Shown in pieces: positions 8,388-17,613 of a stretch of DNA of 64,000 nucleotides. The notes under the pieces were generated by a model that saw nothing but the letters and a program-made list of their open reading frames with translations, had not been told where the DNA came from and ran no database searches. Within the stretch, counting starts at the first letter, position 1; every line of letters starts with the position of its first letter. Source of the stretch: Thermoleophilia bacterium UBA2241 (GTDB taxonomy: Bacteria; Actinomycetota; Thermoleophilia; UBA2241). A program made the position numbers and the translations under genes. The stretch lies in the NCBI GenBank assembly GCA_002347645.1, contig DDYF01000039.1, positions 204-64,203 on the forward strand, written 5' to 3'.

Positions 8388-9542
8388 TCACGCCTCCCCG
8401 GCGTCGAACTCCTCGCGGAACCGGATGCAGCCGTCTGCCAGCGCGGTGCCGGGCGCCAGGCAGACGCCCGCGGCCAGCTGGTTGCCGGCCCCGACGGCGC
8501 AGGCCTCGCCGAGGACGGCGGCGTGGGCCTGGGTGCCGGCGCCCACGCGGCTGTCGCGCACCAGGATGCTGCGCGCGACCTCGGCATGGGCGCCCACCTC
8601 GACCCCGGCCTGCAGGACGGATTCCTTGACGACGGCCCCTTCGTTCACGACCGCGCCCCCGCCGACGACCACGAGGGGCCCGACGTGTGCGCCGGCCGCC
8701 ACGCGCGCGCCGGCGGCGATGTAGCAGGGCGGCACCACGCGCGCTCCCGGGTCGACGGTCGCCGACGGCGCCACCCACAGGTAACCCTCGCCGAGCTCGT
8801 CGCCGACCTTCGTCCGCACCGCCCGTCCCAAGATGTCGAAGTGGGCCTGCAGGTAGCTCTCGGGCGTGCCGATGTCGCGCCAGTACCCGCGGTCCACGTA
8901 GCCGTACAGCGAGCCGGCCCGGGCCAGCTTGGGAAACACACCGCGCTCGACCGAGAACAGCCGCCCGCGCGGCACGAGTTCCAGCACCTCCGGCTCGAGC
9001 ACGTAGACGCCGGCGTTGATGAGCGCCGTGCCCTCCCACTCCCCGGGCTTCTCGACGAAGCTCACGACGGCGCCGTCGTCACGCAGTTCGACGAGCCCGT
9101 ATCGCCGCGGGTCGGCGACCGGGGTCAGGAAGATCGTCCCCATGCCGCCCTTCGCGCGATGGAGGTCGGCGAGCGCGCCCAGGTCGACGTCGCTGAGGAC
9201 GTCGCCGTTGCAGACGAAGAAGGGTGCATCGTCGAGCCGCGTGGAGCAGTTGGCGACCGCGCCGGCTGTGCCCAGAGGCTCCTCTTCGACCACGTACTCG
9301 ACCGCGATGCCGTACGCCGACCCGTCACCGATCTCCGCTTCGATGGCCGCCGCCAGGAACCCGCTCGAGAAGATCGCCCGCGTCACACCGTGACGGGCGA
9401 GTGCGTCGAGGATGTACGCGACGAACGGGCGCTCGACCACGGGGGCCACCGGCTTGGGCACGCGCGACGTGACGGGTCGCAGACGCGTGCCCTCGCCGCC
9501 GACGAGGATGACGGCCTGCGAGGGTGTGCCACGCGGGGGCAT
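8388..9542 (-). CDS. Sugar nucleotidyltransferase (mannose-1-phosphate guanylyltransferase type)
   Basis: 384 residues. N-terminal nucleotidyltransferase with VGGEGTRLRPVTSRVPKPVAP, central FVCNGDVLSDVDL (metal-binding Asp), and C-terminal hexapeptide repeats. Same architecture as the enzyme at 1561..2706, and both are separated by the mutase and isomerase, so the operon encodes two parallel activations. GDP-mannose or UDP-/dTDP-glucose are both possible; udg upstream would need UDP-glucose, so one of the two may be a UTP-glucose-1-phosphate enzyme in practice. The ATG at 9542 was taken as start; the ribosome-binding site is weak and an ATG at 9581, overlapping udg, is possible. Confidence 0.85.
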   Translation of the reverse strand: MPPRGTPSQAVILVGGEGTRLRPVTSRVPKPVAPVVERPFVAYILDALARHGVTRAIFSSGFLAAAIEAEIGDGSAYGIAVEYVVEEEPLGTAGAVANCSTRLDDAPFFVCNGDVLSDVDLGALADLHRAKGGMGTIFLTPVADPRRYGLVELRDDGAVVSFVEKPGEWEGTALINAGVYVLEPEVLELVPRGRLFSVERGVFPKLARAGSLYGYVDRGYWRDIGTPESYLQAHFDILGRAVRTKVGDELGEGYLWVAPSATVDPGARVVPPCYIAAGARVAAGAHVGPLVVVGGGAVVNEGAVVKESVLQAGVEVGAHAEVARSILVRDSRVGAGTQAHAAVLGEACAVGAGNQLAAGVCLAPGTALADGCIRFREEFDAGEA

Positions 9543-9552
9543 CGGGCGCTCG

Positions 9553-10872
9553 TCAGGCCGCGGAGCCGGGCCCCGCGTCACCGCCGCCGAGGCCGATGCC
9601 CTCGTACTCGAGACCGGCGTCGCTGACGACGTCTGGGCTCAGGAAGTTGCGCCCGTCGATCACCAGCGGGCGCCGCATCGCGACGGCCGCCGCGCTCCAG
9701 TCGAGGCGCCCGAACTCGGGCCACTCCGTCACCAGGACGGCGGCGTCGGCGCCCGACAACGCCTCGAGCGGGTCGTCGAAGATCGTCACCCCGGGGAAGA
9801 GCGCGTGCTCGCCGGCGGGGATCATGGGGTCAAAGGCGGCCACCGTTGCGCCCTCGCCCTGCAGTCGCGCGGCGAGGACGATCGACGAAGCCTCGCGCAG
9901 GTCGTCGGTGTGAGGCTTGAAGGTCAACCCGAGCAGCGCGACCTTCGTGCCGTGCAGCCCGCCGAGCCGGTGCTTGAGCTTCGTCACCACGCGCCGCTTC
10001 TGCAGGGCGTTCACCTCGAGCACCGCGCTGAGCAGCTGGAAGTGGTAGCCGCTGTTGCCGGCCAACTGCTTCAGCGCCTGGACGTCCTTGGGGAAGCACG
10101 AACCGCCGTAGCCGATGCCCGCTTGCAGGAAGTGCGGGCCGATACGGTGGTCGAGCCCCATGCCGCGGGCCACCTCGCGTACGTCCGCCCCGACCTGCTC
10201 GCACACGTTGGCGATCTCGTTGATGAACGAGATCTTCGTCGCGAGAAAGGCGTTCGAGGCGTACTTGATCATCTCCGCGGTCGGCACCGTGGTGCGCACG
10301 ATCTCGGCGTCGATGCCCCGGTAGAGGGCCGCGACGGCGTCGCCGTCCTGGTGCCGGAACGACCCGATCACGATGCGGTCGGGCTCGAGGAAGTCCTGGA
10401 TGGCGGCTCCTTCGCGCAGGAACTCCGGGTTCGACGCGTACGTGACCCGGGTCGCGCCGAGCGCGGCGAGGTCGGCCATGACCCGTCCGCCCGTCCCCAC
10501 GGGGACGGTGCTCTTCATCACGAGGAGACGTTCGCCGCCGCGCTCGGCGATCGCCCGCGTCGCGCGCTGGACGCGCGACAGGTCGGCGTCGCCGGACGCC
10601 GTCGGCGGGGTGTCGACCGCGACGACCAGGATGTGGCAGGCGTCGAGGATGTCGTCGTACGACGTGGTGAACGAGAGGCGTCCGCTCGTGTCGTCGATGA
10701 GCTTGTCGAGTCCCGGCTCGTAGATGGGGACGCGACCGGCGCGCAGGCCCTCGATCTTCGCCTCGTCGACATCCATGCACACGACGCGGTGGCCGAGATG
10801 GGCGAAGCATGCCGCCGAGACGAGCCCCACGTAGCCTGTACCCACGACGCCGATCGGCGCCACGCCGTCCAT
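9553..10872 (-). CDS. udg: UDP-glucose 6-dehydrogenase family protein
   Basis: 439 residues. N-terminal Rossmann motif GVVGTGYVGLVSAACFAHLG, central STVPVGTG, the catalytic region GYGGSCFPKDVQAL with Cys near residue 259, and a C-terminal UDP-binding domain. Oxidises UDP-glucose to UDP-glucuronate for capsule or exopolysaccharide. ATG start with GGAGAAGG ribosome-binding site. It is the first gene of a minus-strand operon that runs through the nucleotidyltransferases, mutase, isomerase and the AdoMet-salvage genes to hpf, with a candidate -10 box about 55 nt upstream. UDP-ManNAc dehydrogenase is a less likely alternative. Confidence 0.92.
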   Translation of the reverse strand: MDGVAPIGVVGTGYVGLVSAACFAHLGHRVVCMDVDEAKIEGLRAGRVPIYEPGLDKLIDDTSGRLSFTTSYDDILDACHILVVAVDTPPTASGDADLSRVQRATRAIAERGGERLLVMKSTVPVGTGGRVMADLAALGATRVTYASNPEFLREGAAIQDFLEPDRIVIGSFRHQDGDAVAALYRGIDAEIVRTTVPTAEMIKYASNAFLATKISFINEIANVCEQVGADVREVARGMGLDHRIGPHFLQAGIGYGGSCFPKDVQALKQLAGNSGYHFQLLSAVLEVNALQKRRVVTKLKHRLGGLHGTKVALLGLTFKPHTDDLREASSIVLAARLQGEGATVAAFDPMIPAGEHALFPGVTIFDDPLEALSGADAAVLVTEWPEFGRLDWSAAAVAMRRPLVIDGRNFLSPDVVSDAGLEYEGIGLGGGDAGPGSAA

Positions 10873-10925
10873 GCCTTCTCCGCACCTCCGTGCTGCCGCA
10901 GCCGAGCTCGCCGGCCCGGGCCGCT

Positions 10926-10931
10926 AGTCTA
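10926..10931 (-). promoter_or_regulatory. Candidate -10 box for the udg operon
   Basis: TAGACT on the minus strand, about 55 nt before the udg ATG, in the only sizeable gap of the operon. No convincing -35 is seen 16-18 nt upstream, so this is inferred from position and the TANNNT form. Confidence 0.35.
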
Positions 10932-11002
10932 CCATCGCGCCGGGCGAGCGAAGGCGGCGTGCGCAGGCCGCCAGGTGCAGCGACCCGCGGGTCGTCCAGC
11001 GT

Positions 11003-13102
11003 TCAGGAGCCGCCCCCGAGCGCCTCGAGCTCGAACGCCGCATCGTCGTCGAGTGGGTTCAACTCGAGGGCCCGCCGGAACGCGACCGCCGCCCGGCGAT
11101 GCTGTCCGAAGCCGCGCTCGAGAAGAAGCCCCAGGTGGTAGTGCGCCCTGTGGTTCTGGGGCTGGAGAGCCACGGCACCGCGCAGTGTTTCGAGCGCCTC
11201 CCCGTTCCGGCCCAACTGCTGTTCGACGAGCGCCAGCGTGATCAGCGGCTCCACGGCGAGCGGGTTCCAGGTCCGCGCCCGCTGCGCGGACGCCTCGGCC
11301 GCGACCACGTCGCCGCGCGCGGCCTCCTCGACGGCGCGGTCCTGCGCCCGCTCGGCGACGTACGGCGGGACCCAACTGGCGGCGAGGAGAAGGAGCAGGC
11401 CCGATACCAGAACGCGTCGGGCCGTACCGGGGACGACGAGCCCCTGGGCTGGACCTCTGCTCGCCGGCGCAGCGTCCGCCGGCGCAGCGTCCGCCGCCGC
11501 CACGCCGACCCGCGCCTCGTCGCCGGGCGGCGGGGCAGGATCCCGTTCCGTCGCGACGCCGGTGTCCTGCGGGACCTGCCTTGCCCTCATGTACGCGGCC
11601 GTCGTCGCGGCGAAGAGCATCGCCGCGAGGCCGGCGGCCGCCATGTCCCAGTCCCAGTCCCACGTCATGTGGACCACGAACGCGACGAGGCCGGCCTGGA
11701 GCGCCGCGAGCAGCGCCCGCTCGGGGTCGCGGCGACCCCTGAGCAGCCCGCGGAGGGCGGCGGCGACGAACAGCGCCATCGCCGCGGCGATCGTCACCAG
11801 GCCGGGCAGCCCGAGCTCGCTGAGCGCGTTGATCCACTGGCTGTGGGCGTGCTTCGTGATCCCGCCGCCCTGCCGGAAGCGATAGTAGGTGAACCGGTAC
11901 GTCCCCGCGCCGGTGCCGAGCTTGGGACCGGCGTCGTACTGCTCGAGAGCGCGGCGCCAGAGTGTCGGACGCCCCGTCGTCACCGAGAGCAGGCGGCCCG
12001 CGGTGTTCGCGGTGCTCCGCGTCTCTGAGTCTTCGAGGAAGGCCTCGTAGCGATCGCGGACCCACGCCGTGCCCCCTTGCCGCTCGACGTAGGTGACGGC
12101 GCCGCCCGCCACGCCTGCCGCCACCCCGGCCAGCACGAGCCATCCCGCCGCGACGCGAAGCGCCCTGGGCCACCGGACCGCGCGCTCCAGAACGGCGACG
12201 ACGAGCTGCACCACGAACGTGGCTCCCGTCGCCAGGGCGGTCCAGCGCAGCAAGGTGTGGCCCTGGGCGACGCGCAGCGCGTCGTCGGCGGTGGCCGCGA
12301 ACAGGGTGTCGAGCTCCCGCACCTCCCACAGGACGACGGCGACGGGCACGACGATGGCGGCCATCGCCACGAAGGAGGAGAGGCGGCGGTCGGCGAGCAC
12401 GAAGTAGACGACGAGGACGACCAGCAGGGCGACGATGCCGCCCCGCGAGAACGTGAAGACGAAGGTGAGGGCCACCGGGACCGATGCCGCGGCGACGAGC
12501 GCACGCACGACCGGCGTGAGGCTCGCCCGCGCGGCGAGCGCCGCGGCGACGGGGAACGCCATGACGGCGAGCAGGGCGAGCACGTTCCAGTAGCCGATCG
12601 GTTCGTCGAGTCGCGCGTAGGTGTGGGCGTGCGTCACCTGGTCGGGCAACGCCTTTCCGGCGAAGGCGTACAGGGAGACGGCGACCGTCGCGGCGAGGTA
12701 GCCGAAGCAGACGATCCGTACCTGGACGGGCCCCGTCGGCGTCGACCCGAGGACGGCGGCGGCGGCGAGGTAGAAGGCCGCGGAGTTCAAGGCGACCCAC
12801 GAGAGATCGGGGCCGAAGGACCAGAGGACCGAGATCCCCGCCCACAGCGTGTACGCGCCGAGCGCGACGAGGGCGCTCCGGTAGATGCGCGAAGGCGGCC
12901 GCCGCGTACGCACGAACCACACGCCGGCGGCCGCCGCCACGAGCCAGGCGATGACCACGGGGGTCGCGCTCGTGAGGATGTAGCCTCCGGAACGAAAGCA
13001 GAGGGCGACGAACGCGGCAAGGGTGACGACGTACGGGACCGAGTCGGGCCAGGTGGACGCTGGCCGGTGCGCGGCCAGGTCGCTGTGTGGCTGGTCGCGC
13101 AT
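11003..13102 (-). CDS. O-antigen ligase-like polytopic membrane protein with TPR tail
   Basis: 699 residues. About ten or more hydrophobic segments in the first ~430 residues, with a periplasmic/extracellular loop carrying the Wzy_C-type patterns (GAGTYRFTYYRFRQGG and HSQWINALSELGLPG), then further membrane segments and a C-terminal stretch of tetratricopeptide-like repeats (NPLAVEPLITLALVEQQLG, ALQPQNHRAHYHLGLLLERG). This is the WaaL/Wzy family pattern for ligating or polymerising surface glycans. ATG at 13102 lies exactly 7 nt after a TATACT box and has no ribosome-binding site, suggesting a leaderless mRNA. Located beside sugar-nucleotide genes, which fits polysaccharide export. Substrate unknown. 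Confidence 0.8.
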   Translation of the reverse strand: MRDQPHSDLAAHRPASTWPDSVPYVVTLAAFVALCFRSGGYILTSATPVVIAWLVAAAAGVWFVRTRRPPSRIYRSALVALGAYTLWAGISVLWSFGPDLSWVALNSAAFYLAAAAVLGSTPTGPVQVRIVCFGYLAATVAVSLYAFAGKALPDQVTHAHTYARLDEPIGYWNVLALLAVMAFPVAAALAARASLTPVVRALVAAASVPVALTFVFTFSRGGIVALLVVLVVYFVLADRRLSSFVAMAAIVVPVAVVLWEVRELDTLFAATADDALRVAQGHTLLRWTALATGATFVVQLVVAVLERAVRWPRALRVAAGWLVLAGVAAGVAGGAVTYVERQGGTAWVRDRYEAFLEDSETRSTANTAGRLLSVTTGRPTLWRRALEQYDAGPKLGTGAGTYRFTYYRFRQGGGITKHAHSQWINALSELGLPGLVTIAAAMALFVAAALRGLLRGRRDPERALLAALQAGLVAFVVHMTWDWDWDMAAAGLAAMLFAATTAAYMRARQVPQDTGVATERDPAPPPGDEARVGVAAADAAPADAAPASRGPAQGLVVPGTARRVLVSGLLLLLAASWVPPYVAERAQDRAVEEAARGDVVAAEASAQRARTWNPLAVEPLITLALVEQQLGRNGEALETLRGAVALQPQNHRAHYHLGLLLERGFGQHRRAAVAFRRALELNPLDDDAAFELEALGGGS

Positions 13103-13109
13103 GTGCGGG

Positions 13110-13115
13110 AGTATA
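13110..13115 (-). promoter_or_regulatory. -10 box giving a leaderless start
   Basis: TATACT on the minus strand, followed by CCCGCAC and then the ATG of the ligase-like gene. The 7-nt gap puts the expected first transcribed base at the A of ATG. No Shine-Dalgarno sequence is present. No clear -35. Confidence 0.5.
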
Positions 13116-13187
13116 CCGGACCCGTCCGACGGCGCCCGGACGGCAAGAGCGGCCGACGCCGTTCGGCCGCCGCCGCATGCCGGCGCG

Positions 13188-13216
13188 TTCTCATTCCCCG
13201 CCCCGCGTGGTATAAG
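13188..13216 (+). promoter_or_regulatory. Candidate promoter for the LAXTG protein gene
   Basis: TTCTCA, 17-nt spacer, TATAAG, ending about 58 nt before the ATG at 13275. The spacing is ideal and the -10 is good; the -35 matches 4 of 6 consensus bases. Divergent from the leaderless start of the ligase-like gene. Confidence 0.45.
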
Positions 13217-13274
13217 ACTCCGACAACCACACGTCTTTGCGGGCCTGAGACACTGAGGGGAGGGGGGTGAAGAT

Positions 13275-13640
13275 ATGAAGGTCAAGTTGCTGGCCGCCGT
13301 TCTGCTTGCGGCTGTGGCCATGATGGTCTTCGCGTCGGTCGCGTTCGCCGTTTCGCAAGACACCATCGATGCGATCATCGAAGACGCGAAGGACGGCACC
13401 ATCGACGGCGACTGGACGGCCGCCGAGATCCGCGCCGCGCTCGACTACCTGCGCAACAGCGCGACGTACGAGCAGTACACGGACCTCGAGGGTGTCCTCG
13501 AGGACTACCTCGCGAGCGCCCAGGCGCCGGGCGACCAGGAAGGCGAGCTCGCCTTCACTGGCGGCGAGATCCTCATGCTCCTCGGAGCAGGGGCCGGCCT
13601 CGCGGGCAGCGGTGCGCTTCTCCGCCGCCGCCGCTCCTGA
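13275..13640 (+). CDS. Small surface protein with LAXTG class E sortase signal
   Basis: 121 residues. Signal peptide (MKVKLLAAVLLAAVAMMVFA, cleavage predicted after AFA at ~25), an acidic mature part of about 65 residues, then LAFTG at 92-96, a hydrophobic segment (98-115) and a terminal RRRRS. The LAXTG motif plus membrane anchor plus basic tail is the cell-wall sorting signal recognised by class E sortases of high-GC Gram-positives. No sortase gene lies in the window. A strong ribosome-binding site (GGGGAGGGGGG) precedes the ATG, and a perfect hairpin follows the gene, so it is a single-gene transcript and probably abundant. Function of the mature domain is unknown. Confidence 0.8.
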   Translation: MKVKLLAAVLLAAVAMMVFASVAFAVSQDTIDAIIEDAKDGTIDGDWTAAEIRAALDYLRNSATYEQYTDLEGVLEDYLASAQAPGDQEGELAFTGGEILMLLGAGAGLAGSGALLRRRRS

Positions 13641-13665
13641 GCAAGACGCACCACGACGCGTTCTG

Positions 13666-13693
13666 ACGGGGCGCCCCGCAAGGGGCGCCCCGT
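13666..13693 (+). terminator. Hairpin terminator after the LAXTG gene
   Basis: Perfect 12-bp stem (ACGGGGCGCCCC with its complement) closed by a GCAA tetraloop, 26 nt after the TGA and followed by TTCGTC. It lies between convergent genes and may serve both directions. Confidence 0.75.
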
Positions 13694-13831
13694 TTCGTCG
13701 CCTGCGGCGACGGCGACGCGAGCGACACTCGACGGTCCTCACGGTCACACGCCGGCGACACGTCGCTGCCCAGGCACAGATCGGTGACCGCGTCGCGCAG
13801 GGCAGCTGCTCCTCGGCGTGGTGCGAGGCAG

Positions 13832-15472
13832 CTAGTCTCGCGGCCACACCACGGTGACGGGCGCTGGCGCCGCGGGCTCGCGCACCAAGGCCGCCTCCCC
13901 CCACGCGAGGTCGCCCGCCACCGTCAGCGCGGCGCGGCGATGATCCGGCTCGTAGACGACCGCCGGCCGACCGGGCGCCGGCCAGCCGCCGTCCCCGACC
14001 TCGCGCGAAGGGAAGCCGCACGCAACGAGCCATGGAGCCAGCTCGCGCCCCGCCCGGCCGGCGAGCCCCACCTCGACGCCGCGCCGCGCCGCGTAGCTGA
14101 AGCCGAGGCGCGTCCCGAGCAGTCTCGGCGCCAGGTAGCCGGGCCAGCATGCGCGGGCGACCGTCGCCGCGACCAGCCGGGCTGCATCGCGGCGGGTCCC
14201 GGCGGCGCCGAAGAGCGTGCCCGACGTTGAAGACGGAGGTGACGTGCTGTCGGCGCCGGTCTCCACGACCGGCACCCCGCCGGCCGCGACGGCGCCGCGC
14301 AGGTCGTCGCCCCAGGCGACGGTGCTGCCGGCGACCACGCACGGTTGGTCCGCCACGCGCAACACGGCGACCATCTGCTCGAGCTCCGCTGCCGCCTGCT
14401 CGTCCATGGCGGCGGCCGGCACGACGATGACCGCCAGCGGCCTCGACTCCCGCACCAGCGCGGCGAGCTGAGCGGCCGCCCCGGAGGCGCCGACGGCGGC
14501 GGCGGCGCGCACCGTGACGGGCAGCGCGCCGCCGTCGACCAAGGCCGTGCGAAGGTCGGCGGCGAACACGTCCCGGTCGGGCGCCGCCGGTGTGACCACC
14601 AGCACCTCGGGCTCACGTTCCTTCACCGTCAGGAGCGGCGGCGTGGGCGGCGGCGCGACGCCCAGAGCGAGGGAAAGGCGCAGCGATTCGAGCCGGCTGC
14701 GGTCCAGGCGCCACGACGTCGCCGGCCCGCAGGATTCTACGACGACGGCCGTCACGCCGACGGCGATGTCCTCCTCGGCGAGGGTGTGGAGCGCCCCGAC
14801 CAGGACCGTCGTCTTGCGTAAGTCGAGGTCGGTCACGACGTCGTCCGACCCGAGCACGTAGTTGACCACGGCGTTGTCCTTGAGCTGCCCGTACGGAAGA
14901 GCACGCAGGACGCCGAGAAGCGCGTCTCGCTGACGGGCCAGGCCGGCCGCATCCGCCGCGCAGACCGAGAACGCGGTCATGGCCGCCCTGAAGTCCGACC
15001 GGCCCTCCTTCTCTTCGCCCTGGGCGAGCGCCGCGGCGAAGAGGCGGGTCAACCCGCCGCGGTCCACGACCGCCCAGCCCGCGAACCGCACATCGAGCGC
15101 CTCCCCCAGCGCGTCGGCGGCCGCCTGCGGATCCAGGTCGGTCACCAGGCGGCTCACCGGGGCGTAGCCCCCTCCAGCGACCGGGCAGCGCGTCTCGCCG
15201 GGCACGAGCGTCGCCGTGAGCGCGGCCTCGGCCGTCTCCACGTGCATCCACACGACCGCCGTGCACGGCGCGTCTGCCGACCCGGCGAGCACGAACACGG
15301 CGACATCGGAGGGTGAGACGGGGCTCAGCCCGACGGGCGCGTCCGCCTCGCCGATGGCGCGCCACGGCCCGGGCGTCGCCAGGAGTATCACGACGCCGAG
15401 CACGATCAGCGCCGCGAGTACCAGGCCTGCCCACGGGTCGAGCAGGCGTCGCGCGGCGCCGCGGAGGCTCAC
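13832..15472 (-). CDS. Membrane-anchored extracytoplasmic protein of unknown function
   Basis: 546 residues; I do not recognise a family. One membrane segment near residues 15-35 (AGLVLAALIVLGVVILLATP) is followed by a long, Ala/Val-rich soluble part that should face outward. It reads as a single continuous alpha/beta protein without Cys or His clusters; the second half contains repeated predicted strands (EPEVLVVTPAAPDRDV, PLAVIVVPAAAM, PVVETGADST). The GTG start overlaps the stop of the LCP gene (GTGA), so it is translated with it and presumably acts in cell-wall or teichoic/arabinogalactan-like polymer attachment. The stop is TAG. Confidence 0.7.
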   Translation of the reverse strand: MSLRGAARRLLDPWAGLVLAALIVLGVVILLATPGPWRAIGEADAPVGLSPVSPSDVAVFVLAGSADAPCTAVVWMHVETAEAALTATLVPGETRCPVAGGGYAPVSRLVTDLDPQAAADALGEALDVRFAGWAVVDRGGLTRLFAAALAQGEEKEGRSDFRAAMTAFSVCAADAAGLARQRDALLGVLRALPYGQLKDNAVVNYVLGSDDVVTDLDLRKTTVLVGALHTLAEEDIAVGVTAVVVESCGPATSWRLDRSRLESLRLSLALGVAPPPTPPLLTVKEREPEVLVVTPAAPDRDVFAADLRTALVDGGALPVTVRAAAAVGASGAAAQLAALVRESRPLAVIVVPAAAMDEQAAAELEQMVAVLRVADQPCVVAGSTVAWGDDLRGAVAAGGVPVVETGADSTSPPSSTSGTLFGAAGTRRDAARLVAATVARACWPGYLAPRLLGTRLGFSYAARRGVEVGLAGRAGRELAPWLVACGFPSREVGDGGWPAPGRPAVVYEPDHRRAALTVAGDLAWGEAALVREPAAPAPVTVVWPRD

Positions 15473-17607
15473 GGCGAGGCCGACTCCGAGGGCGACGGCT
15501 CGACCGACGCCTCCGGCGGGGCGACCGGGCTGAACGACGTCGCCAGGGCCATCATGAAGGCGGCGGGCAGCTCGTCGTTCATCGTGTTGAGCGCCCAGTA
15601 GAGGCTGTTGCCGCGTCGCCACGCGACCATGTGCAGGTCGGCCCCACTGTAGAAGAGCAGGTACGTGGTACCGGCGATCTTCTTCTTGGTGGTCGGATGG
15701 GCGATCGCCGGCGGATCGAGCCAGCGCATCATCTGGATGCCGAAGTACCCGCCTCCCGGCGTCGTGCCGACGGCCACCGCGGCGGCGGCCTGGCGCCCGG
15801 AGGGCGTCGGGACCCGGTAGGCCCGGAACTCGTCGTACGACAGACCGGCGGCCCAGACACCGGGCATCTGCAGCTTCATCGGCGTCTCTTCATCGAGCGC
15901 CGCCCAACTGGCTTCGTCGTAGCGGCCCTCCACGGCCACGATCGACGGGCTCTCCTCGACGGGCTCGGGGACGGCGACCGCGCCGTCGAACGACGATCCC
16001 ACGACGATCGTGATGCCGTCGTGCGCGCCGGGGACGCGACTCTGCACCTCGAGCTCGGCGGGCGCCAGCAAGCGCGCGAACTGCTCGGCCGTGCGTCGCA
16101 TGCCCTTCGGCGCGTAGACCACCGTGTTCTCGTAGTCGAACGAGGCGGCGTTGCCGACGCCCTTCGCCTTGTAGCCCAGCCCCCGGAGTTGCTCGGCCAC
16201 CGCCGCCGCGACTCCGGTCACCCCGCTGCCGTTGAAGATGCGCACCCGATAGGCCTTCTTGGGCATGACCTTCGCCTTCCCCGATACGGGCGCCTGCGTG
16301 GGGTTGGAGAACTCGGTGACCGCGGCCTGTACGTCGTACTCCGACGCGACCACGTATGACGCGTCGCCCATCATCTGCAGACCGCCTTCGAGGTGGACCA
16401 TGTGGACGTTGCTCGTGTCGAGGGTGAGGGCCAGGCTGGCCAGGGGAAGCAGGCGCTTGAGTGAGTCGAGGTCGGACGTGATCTCCGCCGTGACCGCGGT
16501 GAGCAGGTCCGACACCTTCTTCCAGTCCTTGTTCCAGCGTCCCGACTGGCGCTGCAGTTCCTTGAGGAAGGTCTGCTGGCGCTCCATGCGCGTGAAGTCG
16601 CCGCGAGCATCGTGGCGGTAGCGCACGAAGTCCAGTGCGTCGTGGCCCTTGAGCAGTTGGTAGCCCGGCTCGATATCGATTGACTTCCAGGAGCTGCTCT
16701 CGGGGTTGTAGTAGCGGCGGTCGACCGGGTAGTAGACGCCGCCCAGGATGTTGACGACGTGCCAGAAGCCGCCGAAGTCCACCTCCATGAAATGGTGGAT
16801 AGGCAACCCGGTCAGCTCACCGACGGTCTCGACGCAGAGCGCCGCCCCGCCATACGAGTAGGCGGTGTTGATCTTGTCGTGGCCGTACCCTGGCAACTCG
16901 ACGTAGAGATCGCGCGGGAACGAGAGCATGGTGATGGTCTTCGTGTCCGGGTCGAGGCGGGCCAGCAGCAGCGTGTCGGCCCTGCCGGGATCGTCGGGCC
17001 GCGTGTCGCTGCCGATCAGGAGGATGTTCACGGCCTCGCCGGGCAGGGGCGGCTGCAACTCCTTGCGCGCGTGCTGCACGGCCTCAACGACCTCCGCGCT
17101 GCGGTCGCCCATCTCGTTCAGCTTGCCGTTCGTCCAACCGAGCGCGAAACCCGGCGCGGCGAGCGCGACCACCACGACCGCGAGGCCGACGACCTTGAGC
17201 GACAAGTGCCGGCCGAAGGCGAGGTAGGTGGTCACGGCGGCAGCCGCGACAACCGCCCCGACCGGAGCCCCGATGAGGACCCAGCCGGGCACCTCACCCG
17301 TCGCCTCCGCGAGGTCGAGGACCGACCAGAAGTCCTGGACGGGCTGCCGCCCATAGAGCCAGAAGGCGACGCCCGTGCCGGCCGCCGCGGCCAGGCCGGC
17401 CAGCCACAGCAGCACGGTCCGCAGGCGGTGCGGGCGCTCCCGCTCGCGCGCACGGCGCGAGAGCGCCGAAAGCGGTTCCGCGATGGTCTGCGGCGCGGCA
17501 GCGGTCGGCGAAGCCTCGGCTGCCGCGCCCGCGCCGTCCCCGGGGCGCCGCACGGGCTCGTCGCGCCCGGCGCGATAGACGGTGTACTCGCGCTCGCCGC
17601 CGGCCAC
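15469..17607 (-). CDS. LytR-CpsA-Psr (LCP) family cell-wall polymer ligase
   Basis: 712 residues. Cytoplasmic N-terminus with several membrane segments between residues ~60 and 160, then an LCP domain (NILLIGSDTRPDDPGRADTL, ITMLSFPRDLYVELPGYGHDKIN, ALDFVRYRHDARGDFTRMERQQ) that carries the Asp and Arg residues binding pyrophosphate, a LytR_C domain around residues 405-490 (VRIFNGSGVTGVAAAVAEQL) and a long extra C-terminal region. LCP enzymes move lipid-linked glycans onto peptidoglycan. GTG start, 6 nt from the murA stop. The extra C-terminal domain and the coupled unknown gene downstream suggest a specialised complex. Confidence 0.9.
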   Translation of the reverse strand: MAGGEREYTVYRAGRDEPVRRPGDGAGAAAEASPTAAAPQTIAEPLSALSRRARERERPHRLRTVLLWLAGLAAAAGTGVAFWLYGRQPVQDFWSVLDLAEATGEVPGWVLIGAPVGAVVAAAAVTTYLAFGRHLSLKVVGLAVVVVALAAPGFALGWTNGKLNEMGDRSAEVVEAVQHARKELQPPLPGEAVNILLIGSDTRPDDPGRADTLLLARLDPDTKTITMLSFPRDLYVELPGYGHDKINTAYSYGGAALCVETVGELTGLPIHHFMEVDFGGFWHVVNILGGVYYPVDRRYYNPESSSWKSIDIEPGYQLLKGHDALDFVRYRHDARGDFTRMERQQTFLKELQRQSGRWNKDWKKVSDLLTAVTAEITSDLDSLKRLLPLASLALTLDTSNVHMVHLEGGLQMMGDASYVVASEYDVQAAVTEFSNPTQAPVSGKAKVMPKKAYRVRIFNGSGVTGVAAAVAEQLRGLGYKAKGVGNAASFDYENTVVYAPKGMRRTAEQFARLLAPAELEVQSRVPGAHDGITIVVGSSFDGAVAVPEPVEESPSIVAVEGRYDEASWAALDEETPMKLQMPGVWAAGLSYDEFRAYRVPTPSGRQAAAAVAVGTTPGGGYFGIQMMRWLDPPAIAHPTTKKKIAGTTYLLFYSGADLHMVAWRRGNSLYWALNTMNDELPAAFMMALATSFSPVAPPEASVEPSPSESASP

Positions 17608-17613
17608 GGCCGC

